Counted from the stretch's first letter, positions 51,425-64,000 are shown. The stretch: 64,000 nucleotides of DNA from Streptomyces flaveus (GCF_014647675.1 NZ_BMPQ01000003.1:508373-572372), one strand, 5' to 3'. The notes: generated from the sequence alone by a model not told the origin. Numbers and translations are program-made.

Positions 51425-51447
51425 CTGTCAGTGGCTCCCCCTAGTCT
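51425..51447 (+). promoter_or_regulatory. PafBC-type damage promoter of uvrA
   Basis: CTGTCAGTG, 8 nt, TAGTCT. It differs from the consensus only in the first base. The start site would be near 51454, which leaves a 50-nt leader to the GTG at 51504. Confidence 0.75.
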
Positions 51448-51503
51448 GAAAAATGACGGGGGCCCCGCCCCTGTCACTTCTCTCAAGAAAGGTGCGGACC
51501 GGC

Positions 51504-54512
<3,009 letters not shown>

Positions 54513-54545
54513 GCCGGGTTCGTACGCGTACGTCCAGCTCGCACG

Positions 54546-54590
54546 AACGCGCCGCGCCCCACGGGAACTCCCCGTGGGGCGCGGCGCGTT
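54546..54590. terminator. Perfect 20-bp hairpin terminator after uvrA
   Basis: Arms at 54546-54565 and 54571-54590 pair perfectly around an AACTC loop. It serves uvrA and the convergent YceI gene. Confidence 0.9.
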
Positions 54591-54596
54591 GGACAG

Positions 54597-55169
54597 TCAG
54601 CCACCCTGCCCCTGCGGCTCGACGAACTGCATGTCCAACTGAATCTTGACCACATCGCCGAGCAGCCCGGGGGCGAAATCCAGGCCGAAGTCGCTGCGCC
54701 GGATCTCGCCGGTCGCCTCGAAGCCGGCGTGCCTACGGTTGTCGATGACGGAGTCCACCACGCCCCCGAACTCCACGGCGAACGTCACCGGACGGGCCAC
54801 CCCGCCGATCGTCAACTCGCCCTCCATCGACCACTCCTCGCCCTTTCCGGACACACGAGTGGATCGGTACGTCATCGTCGGGCGGCTCGCCACGTCGAGC
54901 AGCTCGGGGGAGCGGGTGTGCGCGTCACGGTCGGCGTTGCCGGTGTCGATGGAGGCCAGCGCGATCTCGGCGCTCACCCTGATGTCGTCGGCCGACTCAC
55001 CCACGTACAGCTCGGCCTTCACCTCGCTGAAGCGGCCCCGCACCTTGGCGATGCCGAGGTGGCGGATGGTGAAGTTCACGGCGGAATGGAGGGGGTCGAG
55101 CTCCCAGTCGCCGGGGAGCAGCGGGAGAGCGGAAGCGGTCACTGCGGTCGAGGTGTTGTCGTTAGCCAT
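54597..55169 (-). CDS. YceI family lipocalin-like protein
   Basis: This encodes 190 residues. PGDWELDPLHSAVNFTIRHLGIAKVRGRFSEVKAEL starts the beta-barrel. SIDTGNADRDAHTRSPELLDV and GELTIGGVARPVTFAVEF follow. YceI proteins bind polyisoprenoids or quinone-like lipids. There is no signal peptide here, so it is cytoplasmic. The open frame upstream is not coding; ATG at 55169. It is divergent from the MmyB-type regulator, which may control it. Confidence 0.85.
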   Translation of the reverse strand: MANDNTSTAVTASALPLLPGDWELDPLHSAVNFTIRHLGIAKVRGRFSEVKAELYVGESADDIRVSAEIALASIDTGNADRDAHTRSPELLDVASRPTMTYRSTRVSGKGEEWSMEGELTIGGVARPVTFAVEFGGVVDSVIDNRRHAGFEATGEIRRSDFGLDFAPGLLGDVVKIQLDMQFVEPQGQGG

Positions 55170-55269
55170 GCGGCCACTCTGCGAGAGGTGCCGGACGGGA
55201 GGGAGACCCGGCTGAGGATGGTAGTGACAGGGCCACCCTCCAGTGCTCGTGCGTTGATACGTTCCTTGG

Positions 55270-56124
55270 GTGAGCGACAACGAGTTGGGCACCTTCTTGC
55301 GTACGTGCCGTGAGGCGGTCACACCCGCCGAGGTGGGGCTGCCCACCGGACCCCGTCGTCGCACTCCGGGGCTGCGCCGCGCCGAGCTGGCCACACTGGC
55401 CGGCATCAGTGTCGAGTACCTGACCAGGCTCGAACAGGGCCGTGACCACAATCCGTCGTCCCAGGTGCTCGGCGCCCTGGCGGACGCGCTGCGGTTGGCC
55501 GTGCACGACCGGATCCTGTTGCGCCGCCTGGCGAAGGAGTCGGGCGACGATTCCGTGCTCTGCAGCGGCGGGATGACTCCGACCCGTACGGTGCGCCCCA
55601 CCGCGCGGGCCCTGCTGGACCGGCTGGAGCCCACCCCCGCCGTCCTGCTGAACTGGCTCGGCGACATCCTCGCGTACACCACCGGTTATGAACGGCTCGC
55701 GGCTCCCTTGGGGCTGCTCGACGGCGCGCATCCCAGCATCCTCCGCTACGTGTTCACCGACGAGAGGGCCCGCACCGCCTACCCGGACTGGGACCGCGTG
55801 GCCGACGAGCAGGTCGCTGCCTTCCGGCACGAGGCGCCGTCCAGCGATCCTCATGTGGCCGCGCTGATCGACGAGTTGACCATCACGGCCGGAGCCCCGT
55901 TCGCCGACCGTATGGCCGCCGTGCCCGTCATGCCCCGGTCGGCCGGGGCCGACCTCGTCGCCCATCCCGAAGTCGGCCGGCTGCGCCTCGCCCACGAGAC
56001 GCTCGCCCTGCCGAACGACGGCCAGCGCCTGATCGTGCACCTGCCCGCCGACGACGCCACGGCCGACGCGCTCGACCGGCTCAACGGCCGCCGGCCCGGC
56101 GCGCTGCGCGCCGTCAACAGCTGA
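55270..56124 (+). CDS. MmyB-type XRE regulator
   Basis: This encodes 284 residues. An N-terminal helix-turn-helix (about 30-80: RRAELATLAGISVEYLTRLEQGRDHNPSSQVLGALADAL) precedes the MmyB ligand-binding domain (about 105-275: PTPAVLLNWLGDILAYTTGYERLAAPLG). The latter binds a fatty acid-like ligand in known structures. TACGTT lies 6 nt before the GTG at 55270, suggesting a leaderless mRNA. The divergent YceI gene is the likely target. Confidence 0.85.
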   Translation: MSDNELGTFLRTCREAVTPAEVGLPTGPRRRTPGLRRAELATLAGISVEYLTRLEQGRDHNPSSQVLGALADALRLAVHDRILLRRLAKESGDDSVLCSGGMTPTRTVRPTARALLDRLEPTPAVLLNWLGDILAYTTGYERLAAPLGLLDGAHPSILRYVFTDERARTAYPDWDRVADEQVAAFRHEAPSSDPHVAALIDELTITAGAPFADRMAAVPVMPRSAGADLVAHPEVGRLRLAHETLALPNDGQRLIVHLPADDATADALDRLNGRRPGALRAVNS

Positions 56125-56151
56125 CGCCCGCCGGTGGCCGCACAGGTCGCC

Positions 56152-57063
56152 CTAGAAGTCGCCCACCTCATAGGCGTACGGCGGCTCAGCGCCCGCCCGT
56201 GAGCAGGTGATCGCCGCCGCGCGTGCCGCGAACCGCAGCAACTCGCCCCAGCCGTCGGCGCCCAGGCCGGCCAGTGCCGTCGTAGACAGGGCGTCGCGGG
56301 CGGCGAGGCCGTGCAGCAGGGCCGCGTTCACCGTGTCGCCGGCGCCGATCGTGTCCACCACGTCGACCCGTTCGCCCGGCACGGCGTACTCCGCGCCGTC
56401 GCGGGTGAAGACGGTCAGGCCGTCGCCGCCGCGCGTGATCACGACAGCCGCCGGGCCCGACGCCAGCCACTCGCGTGGGGTGCCGCCGAGCCAGTCCGCG
56501 TCCTCCTCGGACAGCTTGAGCAGCGACACCGACGGCAGCCAGCTCTTGAACCGGGCCCGGTAGGCGTCCGCGTCGGAGATCAGCACCGAGCGGATGTTCG
56601 GGTCGAGCGCGGTGAACACACCTTGCGCGGACGCGACCCGCATCAGCTCCTCGTACGCACTCGCGCCCGGTTCCAGCACCAGCGAACAGGTACCGAAGGA
56701 CACCGCCCTTGTCCCGGGCGGGAGTTGGTCCGGAGCCGAGAACAGCCGGTCAGCCGTGCCTTCGACGTAGAACGAGTAACGGGCCGAGCCGTCCGTGCCG
56801 ATCGACGCGACCGCGAGGGTCGTCGGCTCCGCGCCCCGCTGCACGGACGACACATCGACATTCGCCTCGCGCAGCCCGCCGAGCAGGGCCTCGCCGAAGG
56901 CGTCGGACGACACCCGGGAGCAGAAGGCGGCGGGGGAGCCGAGGCGGCCCAGCGCCACCGCCGTGTTGTACGGGCCGCCGCCGCGGCGCGGATCGAGTCC
57001 CGCGAGCGCGCCCGCCTCCTGCGGCACCAGGTCGATCAGGGCCTCACCGGCGACGACGATCAC
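56152..57063 (-). CDS. PfkB-family sugar kinase (fructokinase-like)
   Basis: This encodes 303 residues. VVAGEALIDLVPQ and GGGPYNTAVALGRLGSPAAF mark the sugar-binding N-terminal part. DTIGAGDTVNAALLHGL carries the catalytic Asp. It phosphorylates a sugar such as fructose with ATP. It is coupled to the upstream LacI gene: GTG at 57063 overlaps the LacI stop as GTGA. AAAGGA provides its ribosome binding site. Confidence 0.85.
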   Translation of the reverse strand: MIVVAGEALIDLVPQEAGALAGLDPRRGGGPYNTAVALGRLGSPAAFCSRVSSDAFGEALLGGLREANVDVSSVQRGAEPTTLAVASIGTDGSARYSFYVEGTADRLFSAPDQLPPGTRAVSFGTCSLVLEPGASAYEELMRVASAQGVFTALDPNIRSVLISDADAYRARFKSWLPSVSLLKLSEEDADWLGGTPREWLASGPAAVVITRGGDGLTVFTRDGAEYAVPGERVDVVDTIGAGDTVNAALLHGLAARDALSTTALAGLGADGWGELLRFAARAAAITCSRAGAEPPYAYEVGDF

Positions 57064-58091
57064 GAGTCGGGTCCTTTCTCGGGGCAGCCGCACGAGGTGC
57101 GGTGAACGAAGGCGGAGGGCAGCCGGAGCGTACGGGCCGGACGGTCGGGGGAGGCCAGCCGTTCCAGGAGCAGTTGTACGGCCTGGGCCCCGATCTCCTT
57201 GCTGGGCTGGGAGATCGCGGTGAGCCGGGGCGAGAAGAGGTCCGCCCAGGAGAAGTCGTCGAAACAGCACAGGGCCACGTCACCGGGCACGGACAGACCC
57301 CGCTCCCGCAGGGCTCGCAGCGCACCGATGGTCATGGCGTTGTTCGCGGTGACGAGTGCCGTCGGCGGCGCCGGGAGGGACAGCAGGTCGCCGGTCGCGC
57401 GCTCGGCGCCCTCCGCCTCCGAGCTGCCACAGACCACGAGACGTTCGTCGAACGGGAGCCCCGCGTACGCGAGCCCGTGCCGGTAACCCGAGATCCGCTC
57501 ACTCGTGGTGCTGAGCCCCGGCAGACCGCCGACCAGGCCGATCCTCTTGTGGCCCAGCTCGGCGAGATGGGTCACAAGATGCCTGACGGGCTCGGCGTTC
57601 TCCGCGCAGACTTGGTCGAACGTGAAGCCGGGCGCCGCGGACTCGTCGACCAGCCGGTCCAGGAACACCGTCGGTACGTCATGCCGCCCGAGGTAGCCGA
57701 TGAGCTCGCCCGGACGCACCGACGGCGCGACGATCATGCCGTCCACCCGCCGCTCGTGCAGCAGTTGGACCACCTTGCGCTCGTGCTCCGGATCGTCGTG
57801 GGGGTCCGCGATCAGCAGGCTGTACCCCTGCTCCAGGGCACCGGCCTCGACACCCTGCAGGATCTCCGTGAAGTACGGATTGCTGATCGCCGACACCGCG
57901 AGCCCGATGGACCGGGTACGCGCCGTGACCAGGGATCTCGCCAGCGAGTTGGGCGTGTAGCCGAGCTCGTCCATGGCGTCGAGCACGGCCTGGCGGGTGG
58001 CCGGCCGCACTGTGCGGGTGTTGTTGAGGACGTGCGAGACCGTCGCGACGGAAACGCCCGCGCTGCGGGCCACGTCGACCATGGTCGCCAT
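57060..58091 (-). CDS. LacI-family transcriptional regulator
   Basis: This encodes 343 residues. The HTH is VDVARSAGVSVATVSHVLNNTRTVRPATRQAVLDAMDELGY, with the standard hinge helix NSLARSLVT. The periplasmic-binding-like sugar domain follows (about 60-340), with VTANNAMTIGALRALRERG and CCFDDFSWADLFSPRLTAISQP. It controls the sugar kinase gene with which it overlaps. The operator array at 58171-58258 lies directly upstream. Confidence 0.9.
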   Translation of the reverse strand: MATMVDVARSAGVSVATVSHVLNNTRTVRPATRQAVLDAMDELGYTPNSLARSLVTARTRSIGLAVSAISNPYFTEILQGVEAGALEQGYSLLIADPHDDPEHERKVVQLLHERRVDGMIVAPSVRPGELIGYLGRHDVPTVFLDRLVDESAAPGFTFDQVCAENAEPVRHLVTHLAELGHKRIGLVGGLPGLSTTSERISGYRHGLAYAGLPFDERLVVCGSSEAEGAERATGDLLSLPAPPTALVTANNAMTIGALRALRERGLSVPGDVALCCFDDFSWADLFSPRLTAISQPSKEIGAQAVQLLLERLASPDRPARTLRLPSAFVHRTSCGCPEKGPDS

Positions 58092-58170
58092 GCGGTTCCT
58101 CCCCTCGCCCTCGCTCCGGCCGACCGGCCGGGCGCTGTCTGGACGGACCGTACCTCACGGGACGGCAGAC

Positions 58171-58258
58171 GTAAACGCTTGCGCAAACGATTACGTAAGC
58201 GTTTGCGCAAGCCTTTACGCGAGCGCTTACGCAATCGTTTAACGTCGGCGTTTACGTC
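58171..58258. promoter_or_regulatory. Array of LacI-type operator half-sites
   Basis: Related elements (GTAAACGCTTGCGCAAACGA, TTACGTAAGCGTTTGCGCAAG, GCGAGCGCTTACGCAATCG, GGCGTTTACG) fill 88 nt. AAACGCTT (58173-58180) and AAGCGTTT (58197-58204) are exact reverse complements. TTACGTAA and TTGCGCAA are local palindromes. This is the probable autoregulatory operator of the LacI gene at 58091. Confidence 0.7.
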
Positions 58259-58303
58259 CAGCCCTACGCCACCCGCTCCAAGCCCCGCCTCAGCCCCTCA
58301 CCG

Positions 58304-59254
58304 TCAGGACTCCCAGTCCCACCCGATCCCCACGAGCCCCGACCGCACCCGTGGCTCGACCATGTGCACCGACCGATGGCGCCCGCTCAGCGTCAGTTCC
58401 TGACGGCCGCTGCGCGGCGCCGCCGCCGAGTGCTGGGTGAACCGGTGGCAGCGCACGGGCAGCGCGTCCTCGGCGAACCGCACCTCGAGGGCGTACTGCC
58501 CGCCCGGGGAGCCGAAGTCGCGGACGTACTCCCTGGACGCGCCGGCCGTGCCGTCCTCGACGCCGTAGCGGAACAGGCAGGTGTCGCCGATCCGCAACCG
58601 TGTGTCGAAGAGCAGCTCCGTCACGAGCACCCCGGTGTCGTGGTGCCACCGCACGCGTCCCGTACGGCAATTCTCCAGGGCGTGCACCGTCATGCGTTCC
58701 GGTGCGCACTCAGGGTCGCCGTGGTGAACGGCCACATAACGGTCGATGCCGTCCTTGTGGGCGCGCACGATGTACTGCGAGTCACGCCCCGACAGCTCCC
58801 GGCGCGAGCCGATCCGCACCCTCTCGTGGTGGCTGAGCGTGTGCAGCCCGCCGTCGAGCGACGCTCCCAGCTCGGCGAGCAGCTTCTCCAGGGCGCCGGA
58901 CGCCTCCACCCGGGAGCGGTATGAACGGGCCGCGGGGTGTGCCGGACCGGGGCGCTCCTCGGCCTGGGCGAGCAGTCGTACCAGCGACTCGTCGGGCAGC
59001 TGGAGGATCTCCTCCAAGGCGCGTACGGCCCGCAGCGACTCGGGGCGCTGCGGGCGGCGGGCGCCCTGCTGCCAGTAGCTCAGGCTCGTCACGCCGACCT
59101 TGACCCCGTACCGCGACAGATGGTGCTGGACGCGCTGCAGTGGCAGTCCCCGGGCGGTGATCGCGGCGCGCAGGGCCGCATGGAAGGGGCCGTCCCGCAG
59201 GGCGGTCTCCAGTTCGGCCGTGGCGACGTCCGCGTGCTGTATGCCGTGCCGCAT
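58304..59254 (-). CDS. DNA-binding-like hypothetical protein
   Basis: This encodes 316 residues. The N-terminus has an HTH-like stretch (FHAALRAAITARGLPLQRVQHHLSRYGVKVGVTSLSYWQQGARRPQ, about 24-70). A helical ALEEILQLPDESLVRLLAQAEE follows. The C-terminal 180 residues look like a beta-rich sensory part (SQYIVRAHKDGIDRYVAVHHGDPECAP, LLFDTRLRIGDTCLFRYGVED). I do not recognise a named family. The location just upstream of uvrC, divergently, is conserved in Streptomyces as I recall. ATG at 59254. Confidence 0.55.
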   Translation of the reverse strand: MRHGIQHADVATAELETALRDGPFHAALRAAITARGLPLQRVQHHLSRYGVKVGVTSLSYWQQGARRPQRPESLRAVRALEEILQLPDESLVRLLAQAEERPGPAHPAARSYRSRVEASGALEKLLAELGASLDGGLHTLSHHERVRIGSRRELSGRDSQYIVRAHKDGIDRYVAVHHGDPECAPERMTVHALENCRTGRVRWHHDTGVLVTELLFDTRLRIGDTCLFRYGVEDGTAGASREYVRDFGSPGGQYALEVRFAEDALPVRCHRFTQHSAAAPRSGRQELTLSGRHRSVHMVEPRVRSGLVGIGWDWES

Positions 59255-59421
59255 GCAGGAGCCCTTCTGTGAATGCCGAGGTTTACGGCCCCAAGTCACC
59301 CCGCATTGAAGCGTGTTGATCATGGCCGGGCAACACTTGGCGCCCAGCGGTCAAAACTCGGCAACTCCCGGCAGAGTCCTGTCCACAGGGGCGCGGGGGC
59401 TCCGTCCACAGGGCCGCCGCG

Positions 59422-59444
59422 GTGTCACACCGCGCCAGTAGGGT
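59422..59444 (+). promoter_or_regulatory. Weak PafBC-like promoter of uvrC
   Basis: GTGTCACAC, 8 nt, TAGGGT. The -10 and the spacing fit, but the upstream box matches only TGTCA. The ATG starts 7 nt after the -10, so a leaderless mRNA is likely. The rest of 59255-59421 shows nothing else. Confidence 0.45.
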
Positions 59445-59451
59445 GTGAGGC

Positions 59452-61497
59452 ATGGCCGACCCCTCCAGCTACCGCCCCAAGCCGGGGCAGATCCCCGACT
59501 CGCCGGGGGTCTACAGGTTCCGCGACGAGCACCGCCGGGTGATCTACGTCGGAAAGGCGAAGAGCCTGCGCCAGCGCCTGGCCAGCTACTTCCAGGACCT
59601 GGCGGGCCTCCACCCGCGTACGCGCACCATGGTGACGACAGCCGCGTCGGTGGAGTGGACGGTGGTGTCCACGGAGGTCGAGGCGCTGCAGCTGGAGTAC
59701 TCCTGGATCAAGGAGTACGACCCCCGGTTCAACGTCAAGTACCGCGACGACAAGAGCTACCCGTACCTCGCGGTGACGATGAACGAGCAGTTCCCGCGCG
59801 TGCAGGTGCTGCGCGGCCAGAAGCGCAAGGGCGTGCGCTACTTCGGCCCGTACGGGCACGCGTGGGCGATCCGCGACACCGTGGACCTCCTGCTGCGCGT
59901 CTTTCCTGTCCGCACCTGCTCCGCCGGCGTCTTCAAGAACGCCGAGCGCACGGGCCGCCCCTGCCTGCTCGGCTACATCGGCAAGTGTTCGGCCCCCTGC
60001 GTCGAGCGGATCTCCGCCGAGGACCACCGTCAGCTGGCCGAGGAATTCTGCGACTTCATGGCCGGCCGCACAGGGACGTACATCCGTCGTCTGGAGCGGC
60101 AGATGAAGGACGCAGCCGAGGAGATGGAGTACGAGCGGGCGGCCCGCCTCCGCGACGACATCGAGGCCCTCAAGAAGGCCATGGAGAAGAACGCGGTCGT
60201 GCTCGCCGACGCGACCGACGCCGACCTGATGGCGGTCGCCGAGGACGAGCTGGAAGCCGCCGTGCAGATCTTCCACGTACGGGGCGGTCGGGTGCGCGGT
60301 CAGCGCGGCTGGGTGACGGACAAGGTGGAGGCCGTCACCACGGGGGATCTCGTCGAGCATGCCCTCCAGCAGTTGTACGGCGAGGAGAGAGGCGACTCCG
60401 TGCCCAAGGAGGTGCTCGTCCCGGCATTGCCCGATCCCGTCGAGCCTGTCCAGGAGTGGCTCACCACGCGCCGGGGCTCCAACGTCTCTCTGCGCATCCC
60501 GCAGCGCGGCGACAAGAAGGCCCTCATGGAGACCGTGGAGCGCAACGCCCAGCAGGCGCTCGTGCTGCACAAGACCAAGCGCGCCTCCGACCTGACCACG
60601 CGCTCGCGCGCCCTGGAGGAGATCGCCGAGGCCCTCGACCTGGACAGCGCGCCCCTGCGGATCGAGTGCTACGACATCTCGCACCTCCAGGGGGACGACG
60701 TCGTGGCCTCCATGGTGGTCTTCGAGGACGGCCTTCAGCGCAAGAGCGAGTACCGCCGCTTCCAGATCAAGGGCTTCGAGGGGCAGGACGACGTCCGCTC
60801 CATGCACGAGGTGATCACCCGCCGCTTCAAGCGCTACCTCGCCGAGAAGGAGAAGACCGGCGAGTGGGCGGACGGGGAGAACACGTTCACCGAGGACGAC
60901 GGCCGGCCCAAGCGGTTCGCGTACCCGCCGCAGCTGGTCGTCGTCGACGGCGGGCAGCCTCAGGTCGCGGCCGCCCAGAAGGCCCTGGACGAGCTCGGTA
61001 TCGACGACATCGCCGTGTGCGGCCTGGCCAAGCGCCTCGAAGAGGTCTGGCTGCCCGGCGATGACGACCCGGTGGTGCTCCCGCGCACCAGCGAAGGGCT
61101 CTATCTTCTTCAGCGTGTACGCGACGAAGCGCACCGCTTCGCGATCACCTACCAGCGCACCAAGCGGGCCAGGCGTTTCAGGTCGAGCCCGCTGGACGAT
61201 GTGCCGGGCCTCGGCGAGACGCGCAAACAGGCGCTGATCAAGCACTTCGGTTCGGTGAAGAAACTGCGATCCGCGACCATCGAGCAGATCTGTGAGGTCC
61301 CCGGCATAGGCCGAAAGACGGCCGAGGTGATCGCTGTGGCCCTCGCCCAGGCGACCCCGGCCGCACCCGCCGTGAACACGGCGACTGGAGAGATCATGGA
61401 AGACGAGGAAGAAGCGGCGCCCGAGACGACGGCGGGCTCCACGGAGGAGCCCGTATCCGCGGGCGCCTCGAACGAGCGACGGGGGCAGGAACCATGA
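59452..61497 (+). CDS. uvrC: Excinuclease ABC subunit C
   Basis: This is a 681-residue nuclease that makes both incisions in nucleotide excision repair. GIY-YIG domain: [30 protein letters not shown] (about 19-48). The UVR motif is [21 protein letters not shown] (about 224-244). The RNase H-like part has [24 protein letters not shown], and two C-terminal helix-hairpin-helix motifs are [13 protein letters not shown] and [13 protein letters not shown]. An acidic 50-residue tail follows. Its TGA overlaps the rapZ start as ATGA. Confidence 0.95.
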   Translation: MADPSSYRPKPGQIPDSPGVYRFRDEHRRVIYVGKAKSLRQRLASYFQDLAGLHPRTRTMVTTAASVEWTVVSTEVEALQLEYSWIKEYDPRFNVKYRDDKSYPYLAVTMNEQFPRVQVLRGQKRKGVRYFGPYGHAWAIRDTVDLLLRVFPVRTCSAGVFKNAERTGRPCLLGYIGKCSAPCVERISAEDHRQLAEEFCDFMAGRTGTYIRRLERQMKDAAEEMEYERAARLRDDIEALKKAMEKNAVVLADATDADLMAVAEDELEAAVQIFHVRGGRVRGQRGWVTDKVEAVTTGDLVEHALQQLYGEERGDSVPKEVLVPALPDPVEPVQEWLTTRRGSNVSLRIPQRGDKKALMETVERNAQQALVLHKTKRASDLTTRSRALEEIAEALDLDSAPLRIECYDISHLQGDDVVASMVVFEDGLQRKSEYRRFQIKGFEGQDDVRSMHEVITRRFKRYLAEKEKTGEWADGENTFTEDDGRPKRFAYPPQLVVVDGGQPQVAAAQKALDELGIDDIAVCGLAKRLEEVWLPGDDDPVVLPRTSEGLYLLQRVRDEAHRFAITYQRTKRARRFRSSPLDDVPGLGETRKQALIKHFGSVKKLRSATIEQICEVPGIGRKTAEVIAVALAQATPAAPAVNTATGEIMEDEEEAAPETTAGSTEEPVSAGASNERRGQEP

Positions 61498-62531
61498 ACG
61501 AGCAGGACGGACAAGACACCGAGCGCACAGCCGGACAGGAAGCCGGGCGCACGGCGGAACACAAGAAACAGCCGAAGACGGCGAGCAAAGACCAGTCGCC
61601 GTCCGAAGCGGGCCGGCAAGACGGAGCAGAAGTGAGTACGGGCATCGAAACAGCCGGGGTCCCCGAGGCGGCCATCCCCGAGCTGGTGATCATCTCCGGT
61701 ATGTCCGGCGCGGGCCGGTCGACCGCCGCCAAGTGTCTGGAGGACCTCGGCTGGTTCGTCGTCGACAACCTCCCGCCCGCGCTGATCCCCACCATGGTGG
61801 AGCTCGGCGCCCGCTCCCAGGGCAATGTCGCCAGGATCGCGGTCGTCGTCGACGTACGGGGCCGCCGCTTCTTCGACAACCTCCGCGAGTCCCTCGCCGA
61901 CCTGGAGGCCAAGAGCGTCACCCGGCGGATCGTCTTCCTGGAGTCCTCCGACGACGCCCTGGTGCGCCGCTTCGAGTCCGTACGCCGCCCGCACCCCCTC
62001 CAGGGCGACGGCCGCATCGTCGACGGCATTGACGCCGAGCGCGAGCTGCTGCGTGAACTGCGCGGCGACGCCGACCTGGTGATAGACACCTCCAGCCTGA
62101 ACGTGCACGAGCTGCGCGCCAAGATGGACGCCCAGTTCGCCGGCGAGGAGGAGCCCGAGCTGAGGGCCACCGTGATGTCCTTCGGCTTCAAGTACGGCCT
62201 GCCGGTCGACGCCGACCTGGTCGTGGACATGCGGTTCCTGCCCAATCCGCACTGGGTCCCGGAGCTGCGCCAGTACACCGGCCTCAACGAGGAGGTCGCG
62301 GCGTACGTCTTCAACCAGCCCGGCGCCAAGGAGTTCCTCGACCGGTACGCCGAGCTGCTCCGCCTCGTCCAGGCCGGCTACCGCCGCGAGGGCAAGCGCT
62401 ATGTGACCATCGCCGTCGGCTGCACCGGAGGCAAGCACCGCTCCGTCGCGATGTCGGAGAAGCTCGCCGCCCGTCTGGTGTCCGAGGGAGTGGAGACGGT
62501 CGTCGTCCACCGGGACATGGGCCGCGAATGA
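61494..62531 (+). CDS. rapZ: RapZ/YvcJ nucleotide-binding protein
   Basis: This encodes 345 residues. A charged N-terminal extension (about 1-60) precedes the P-loop [17 protein letters not shown] (about 64-80), where the usual Walker A Lys is Arg. [18 protein letters not shown] and [21 protein letters not shown] follow. The C-terminal part has [27 protein letters not shown] and [12 protein letters not shown]. In E. coli this protein controls GlmS through small RNAs; its role in Streptomyces is not settled. The start overlaps uvrC by 4 nt, and an internal GTG at 61632 could be used instead. Confidence 0.85.
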   Translation: MNEQDGQDTERTAGQEAGRTAEHKKQPKTASKDQSPSEAGRQDGAEVSTGIETAGVPEAAIPELVIISGMSGAGRSTAAKCLEDLGWFVVDNLPPALIPTMVELGARSQGNVARIAVVVDVRGRRFFDNLRESLADLEAKSVTRRIVFLESSDDALVRRFESVRRPHPLQGDGRIVDGIDAERELLRELRGDADLVIDTSSLNVHELRAKMDAQFAGEEEPELRATVMSFGFKYGLPVDADLVVDMRFLPNPHWVPELRQYTGLNEEVAAYVFNQPGAKEFLDRYAELLRLVQAGYRREGKRYVTIAVGCTGGKHRSVAMSEKLAARLVSEGVETVVVHRDMGRE

Positions 62532-63595
62532 CGGGTCGTACGCTGCGACTGAGCAGGCTGCGCCGGGTCGGCACCGAAGGCCAGGGCGGCAGGCCCGCCG
62601 AGGCGCGCGGCGGCAAGCCACGCCGCCGCGGCACGCAGCCCAAGGTCGTCGCGCTCGGCGGCGGCATGGGTCTGTCCGCCTCGCTCACCGCCCTGCGCCG
62701 TATCACCGGTGACCTCACCGCGGTCGTCACGGTCGCCGACGACGGCGGCTCCAGCGGCCGCCTCCGGGACGAGCTGGGCGTACTCCCGCCCGGCGATCTG
62801 CGCAAGGCCCTCGCCGCGCTGTGCGGCGACGACGACTGGGGCCAGACCTGGGCCCGCGTCATCCAGCACCGCTTCCAGTCCCAGGGCGAACTGCACGAGC
62901 ACGCGGTCGGCAATCTGCTGATCGTCGCCCTCTGGGAGCAGCTCGGCGACCATGTCCAGGCCCTCGACCTGGTCGGCAAGCTCCTGGGCGCGCACGGACG
63001 CGTGCTGCCCATGTCCGCCGTGCCACTGGAGCTCCAGGCCCTCGTCAAGGGCCACGATCCGGAGCGGCCCGAGGGCATCGAAACGGTGCGCGGCCAGGCC
63101 ACCGTCGCCCTCACGTGCGGCGAGGTGCAGTCGGTGCACCTCGTGCCGCACGATCCGCCCGCCGTCCCCGAGGCCGTGGCAGCGGTCCTCGACGCGGACT
63201 GGGTGGTCCTCGGCCCCGGCTCCTGGTTCTCCTCGGTGATCCCGCATCTCCTCGTACCCGAGCTGCTCGACGCCCTCACGGAGACGAAGGCGCGCCGGGT
63301 GCTCTCGCTGAACCTCGTCCCGCAGCCGGGAGAAACCGAGGGCTTCTCCCCGCAGCGTCATTTGGAGGTTTTGGGACGACACGCCCCTAAACTCGCCTTG
63401 GACGTGGTACTCGCCGACGAGGCCGCCGTGCCCGACCGCGATTTGCTCACCGAAGCCGCCCAGCGGTTCGGGGCCGCGGTCGAGCTGGCGCCGGTGGCCC
63501 GCACCGACGGAACTCCGAGGCACGACCCGGAGCTGTTGGCGGCCGCGTACGACCGTATTTTTCGGATGCATGGAAGGATCGGCCCATGGCGATGA
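62528..63595 (+). CDS. cuvA: Gluconeogenesis factor YvcK/CuvA
   Basis: This encodes 355 residues. An Arg-rich head (about 1-38) precedes [101 protein letters not shown] and [13 protein letters not shown] are family motifs that bind a UDP-sugar. In B. subtilis it supports carbon flow to cell wall precursors. The start overlaps rapZ by 4 nt (ATGA). Confidence 0.9.
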   Translation: MTGRTLRLSRLRRVGTEGQGGRPAEARGGKPRRRGTQPKVVALGGGMGLSASLTALRRITGDLTAVVTVADDGGSSGRLRDELGVLPPGDLRKALAALCGDDDWGQTWARVIQHRFQSQGELHEHAVGNLLIVALWEQLGDHVQALDLVGKLLGAHGRVLPMSAVPLELQALVKGHDPERPEGIETVRGQATVALTCGEVQSVHLVPHDPPAVPEAVAAVLDADWVVLGPGSWFSSVIPHLLVPELLDALTETKARRVLSLNLVPQPGETEGFSPQRHLEVLGRHAPKLALDVVLADEAAVPDRDLLTEAAQRFGAAVELAPVARTDGTPRHDPELLAAAYDRIFRMHGRIGPWR

Positions 63596-64000
63596 CGGCA
63601 GCGGTGAAGGATGAGATCTCCCGGCTCCCCGTCACCCGGACCTGCTGCAGAAAGGCGGAGGTCTCCTCCCTTCTGCGGTTCGCCGGCGGCCTCCACCTGG
63701 TGAGCGGCCGCATCGTGATCGAGGCGGAGCTGGACACGGCGATGGCGGCGCGCCGCCTCAAGCGGGACATCCTGGAGATCTTCGGCCACAGCTCCGAGCT
63801 GATCGTGATGGCTCCCGGGGGCCTGCGCCGCGGCTCCCGCTATGTCGTCCGTGTGGTCGCGGGCGGCGACCAGCTGGCCCGTCAGACGGGGCTTGTCGAC
63901 GGCCGGGGCCGACCGATCCGCGGGCTGCCCCCGCAAGTGGTCTCGGGTGCCACCTGTGACGCCGAGGCGGCCTGGCGCGGGGCGTTCCTGGCGCACGGCT
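63586..64000 (+). CDS. whiA: Sporulation regulator WhiA, N-terminal part (partial)
   Basis: 138 codons are visible before the window ends. The sequence begins [37 protein letters not shown] and continues [23 protein letters not shown] and [17 protein letters not shown]. This is the LAGLIDADG homing endonuclease-like domain of WhiA. WhiA binds DNA together with WhiB to start sporulation septation. The ATG at 63586 overlaps cuvA by 10 nt. The second ATG at 63592 would give a 4-nt ATGA overlap. Confidence 0.95.
   Translation, partial: MAMTAAVKDEISRLPVTRTCCRKAEVSSLLRFAGGLHLVSGRIVIEAELDTAMAARRLKRDILEIFGHSSELIVMAPGGLRRGSRYVVRVVAGGDQLARQTGLVDGRGRPIRGLPPQVVSGATCDAEAAWRGAFLAHG

Overview
This window is a high-GC actinobacterial chromosome segment, almost certainly from a Streptomyces. 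The evidence is the uvrC-rapZ-cuvA-whiA cluster, a whiJ-type regulator/DUF397/anti-sigma locus, mycothiol-dependent and MmyB-type families, GTG starts, and TTA codons confined to accessory-looking genes. Gene order from coaE through uvrB, terC, aroQ and uvrA to uvrC and whiA matches the conserved Streptomyces core as I remember it; I ran no alignment.

Layout. 1-6.1 kb: the end of coaE, a TPR protein, small core genes (DUF6343, a GNAT-like acyltransferase, a methyltransferase, DoxX, an S4 RNA-binding protein), a family-5-like uracil-DNA glycosylase and a proline iminopeptidase, with two inverted copies of an interspersed repeat. 6.1-9.7 kb: a GntR/FadR-type repressor with a perfect operator facing an NCS1 permease, a hydantoin/allantoin racemase-like protein and a Rid protein. 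10-17.6 kb: an accessory stretch with a Tat-exported amidase, a nucleotidyltransferase, a DHFR-like reductase, a truncated phosphotransferase, two adjacent TTA-containing genes for exported proteins, and a conserved hypothetical. 17.6-18.2 kb: a non-coding interval with a tRNA-like module whose 3' half precedes its 5' half. 18.2-31.4 kb: FUSC protein, exported-type nuclease fold, amidohydrolase, whiJ-like locus, MocR regulator with an AhpD-like protein, orphan gltD, and a miniature transposon. 31.4-40.2 kb: CorA, methyltransferase, psuGK, VOC protein, MFS, ogt, GDPD and MHYT protein. 40.2-46.5 kb: uvrB, two TerD-family proteins, and terC behind a manganese riboswitch. 46.5-59.3 kb: MFS, LD-carboxypeptidase, aroQ, MBL hydrolase, mycothiol-dependent enzyme, uvrA, YceI, MmyB regulator, and a LacI-kinase operon with an operator array. 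59.4-64 kb: uvrC-rapZ-cuvA-whiA, every junction overlapping.

How it works together. The window is rich in DNA repair genes (udg, ogt, uvrA, uvrB, uvrC). Four of the five promoters examined upstream of repair genes fit the LexA-independent damage motif TTGTCRGTG-N8-TANNNT known for PafBC: ogt and uvrB perfectly, uvrA closely, uvrC weakly. The same motif precedes the TerD pair next to uvrB and the nucleotidyltransferase at 11.5 kb, which predicts that these belong to the damage response. Several genes have a TANNNT -10 element 6-7 nt before the start codon and are probably leaderless.

The most unusual item is the permuted tRNA-like module at 17.77-17.85 kb. Recurrent short duplications that span stop codons are a second, genome-level curiosity.
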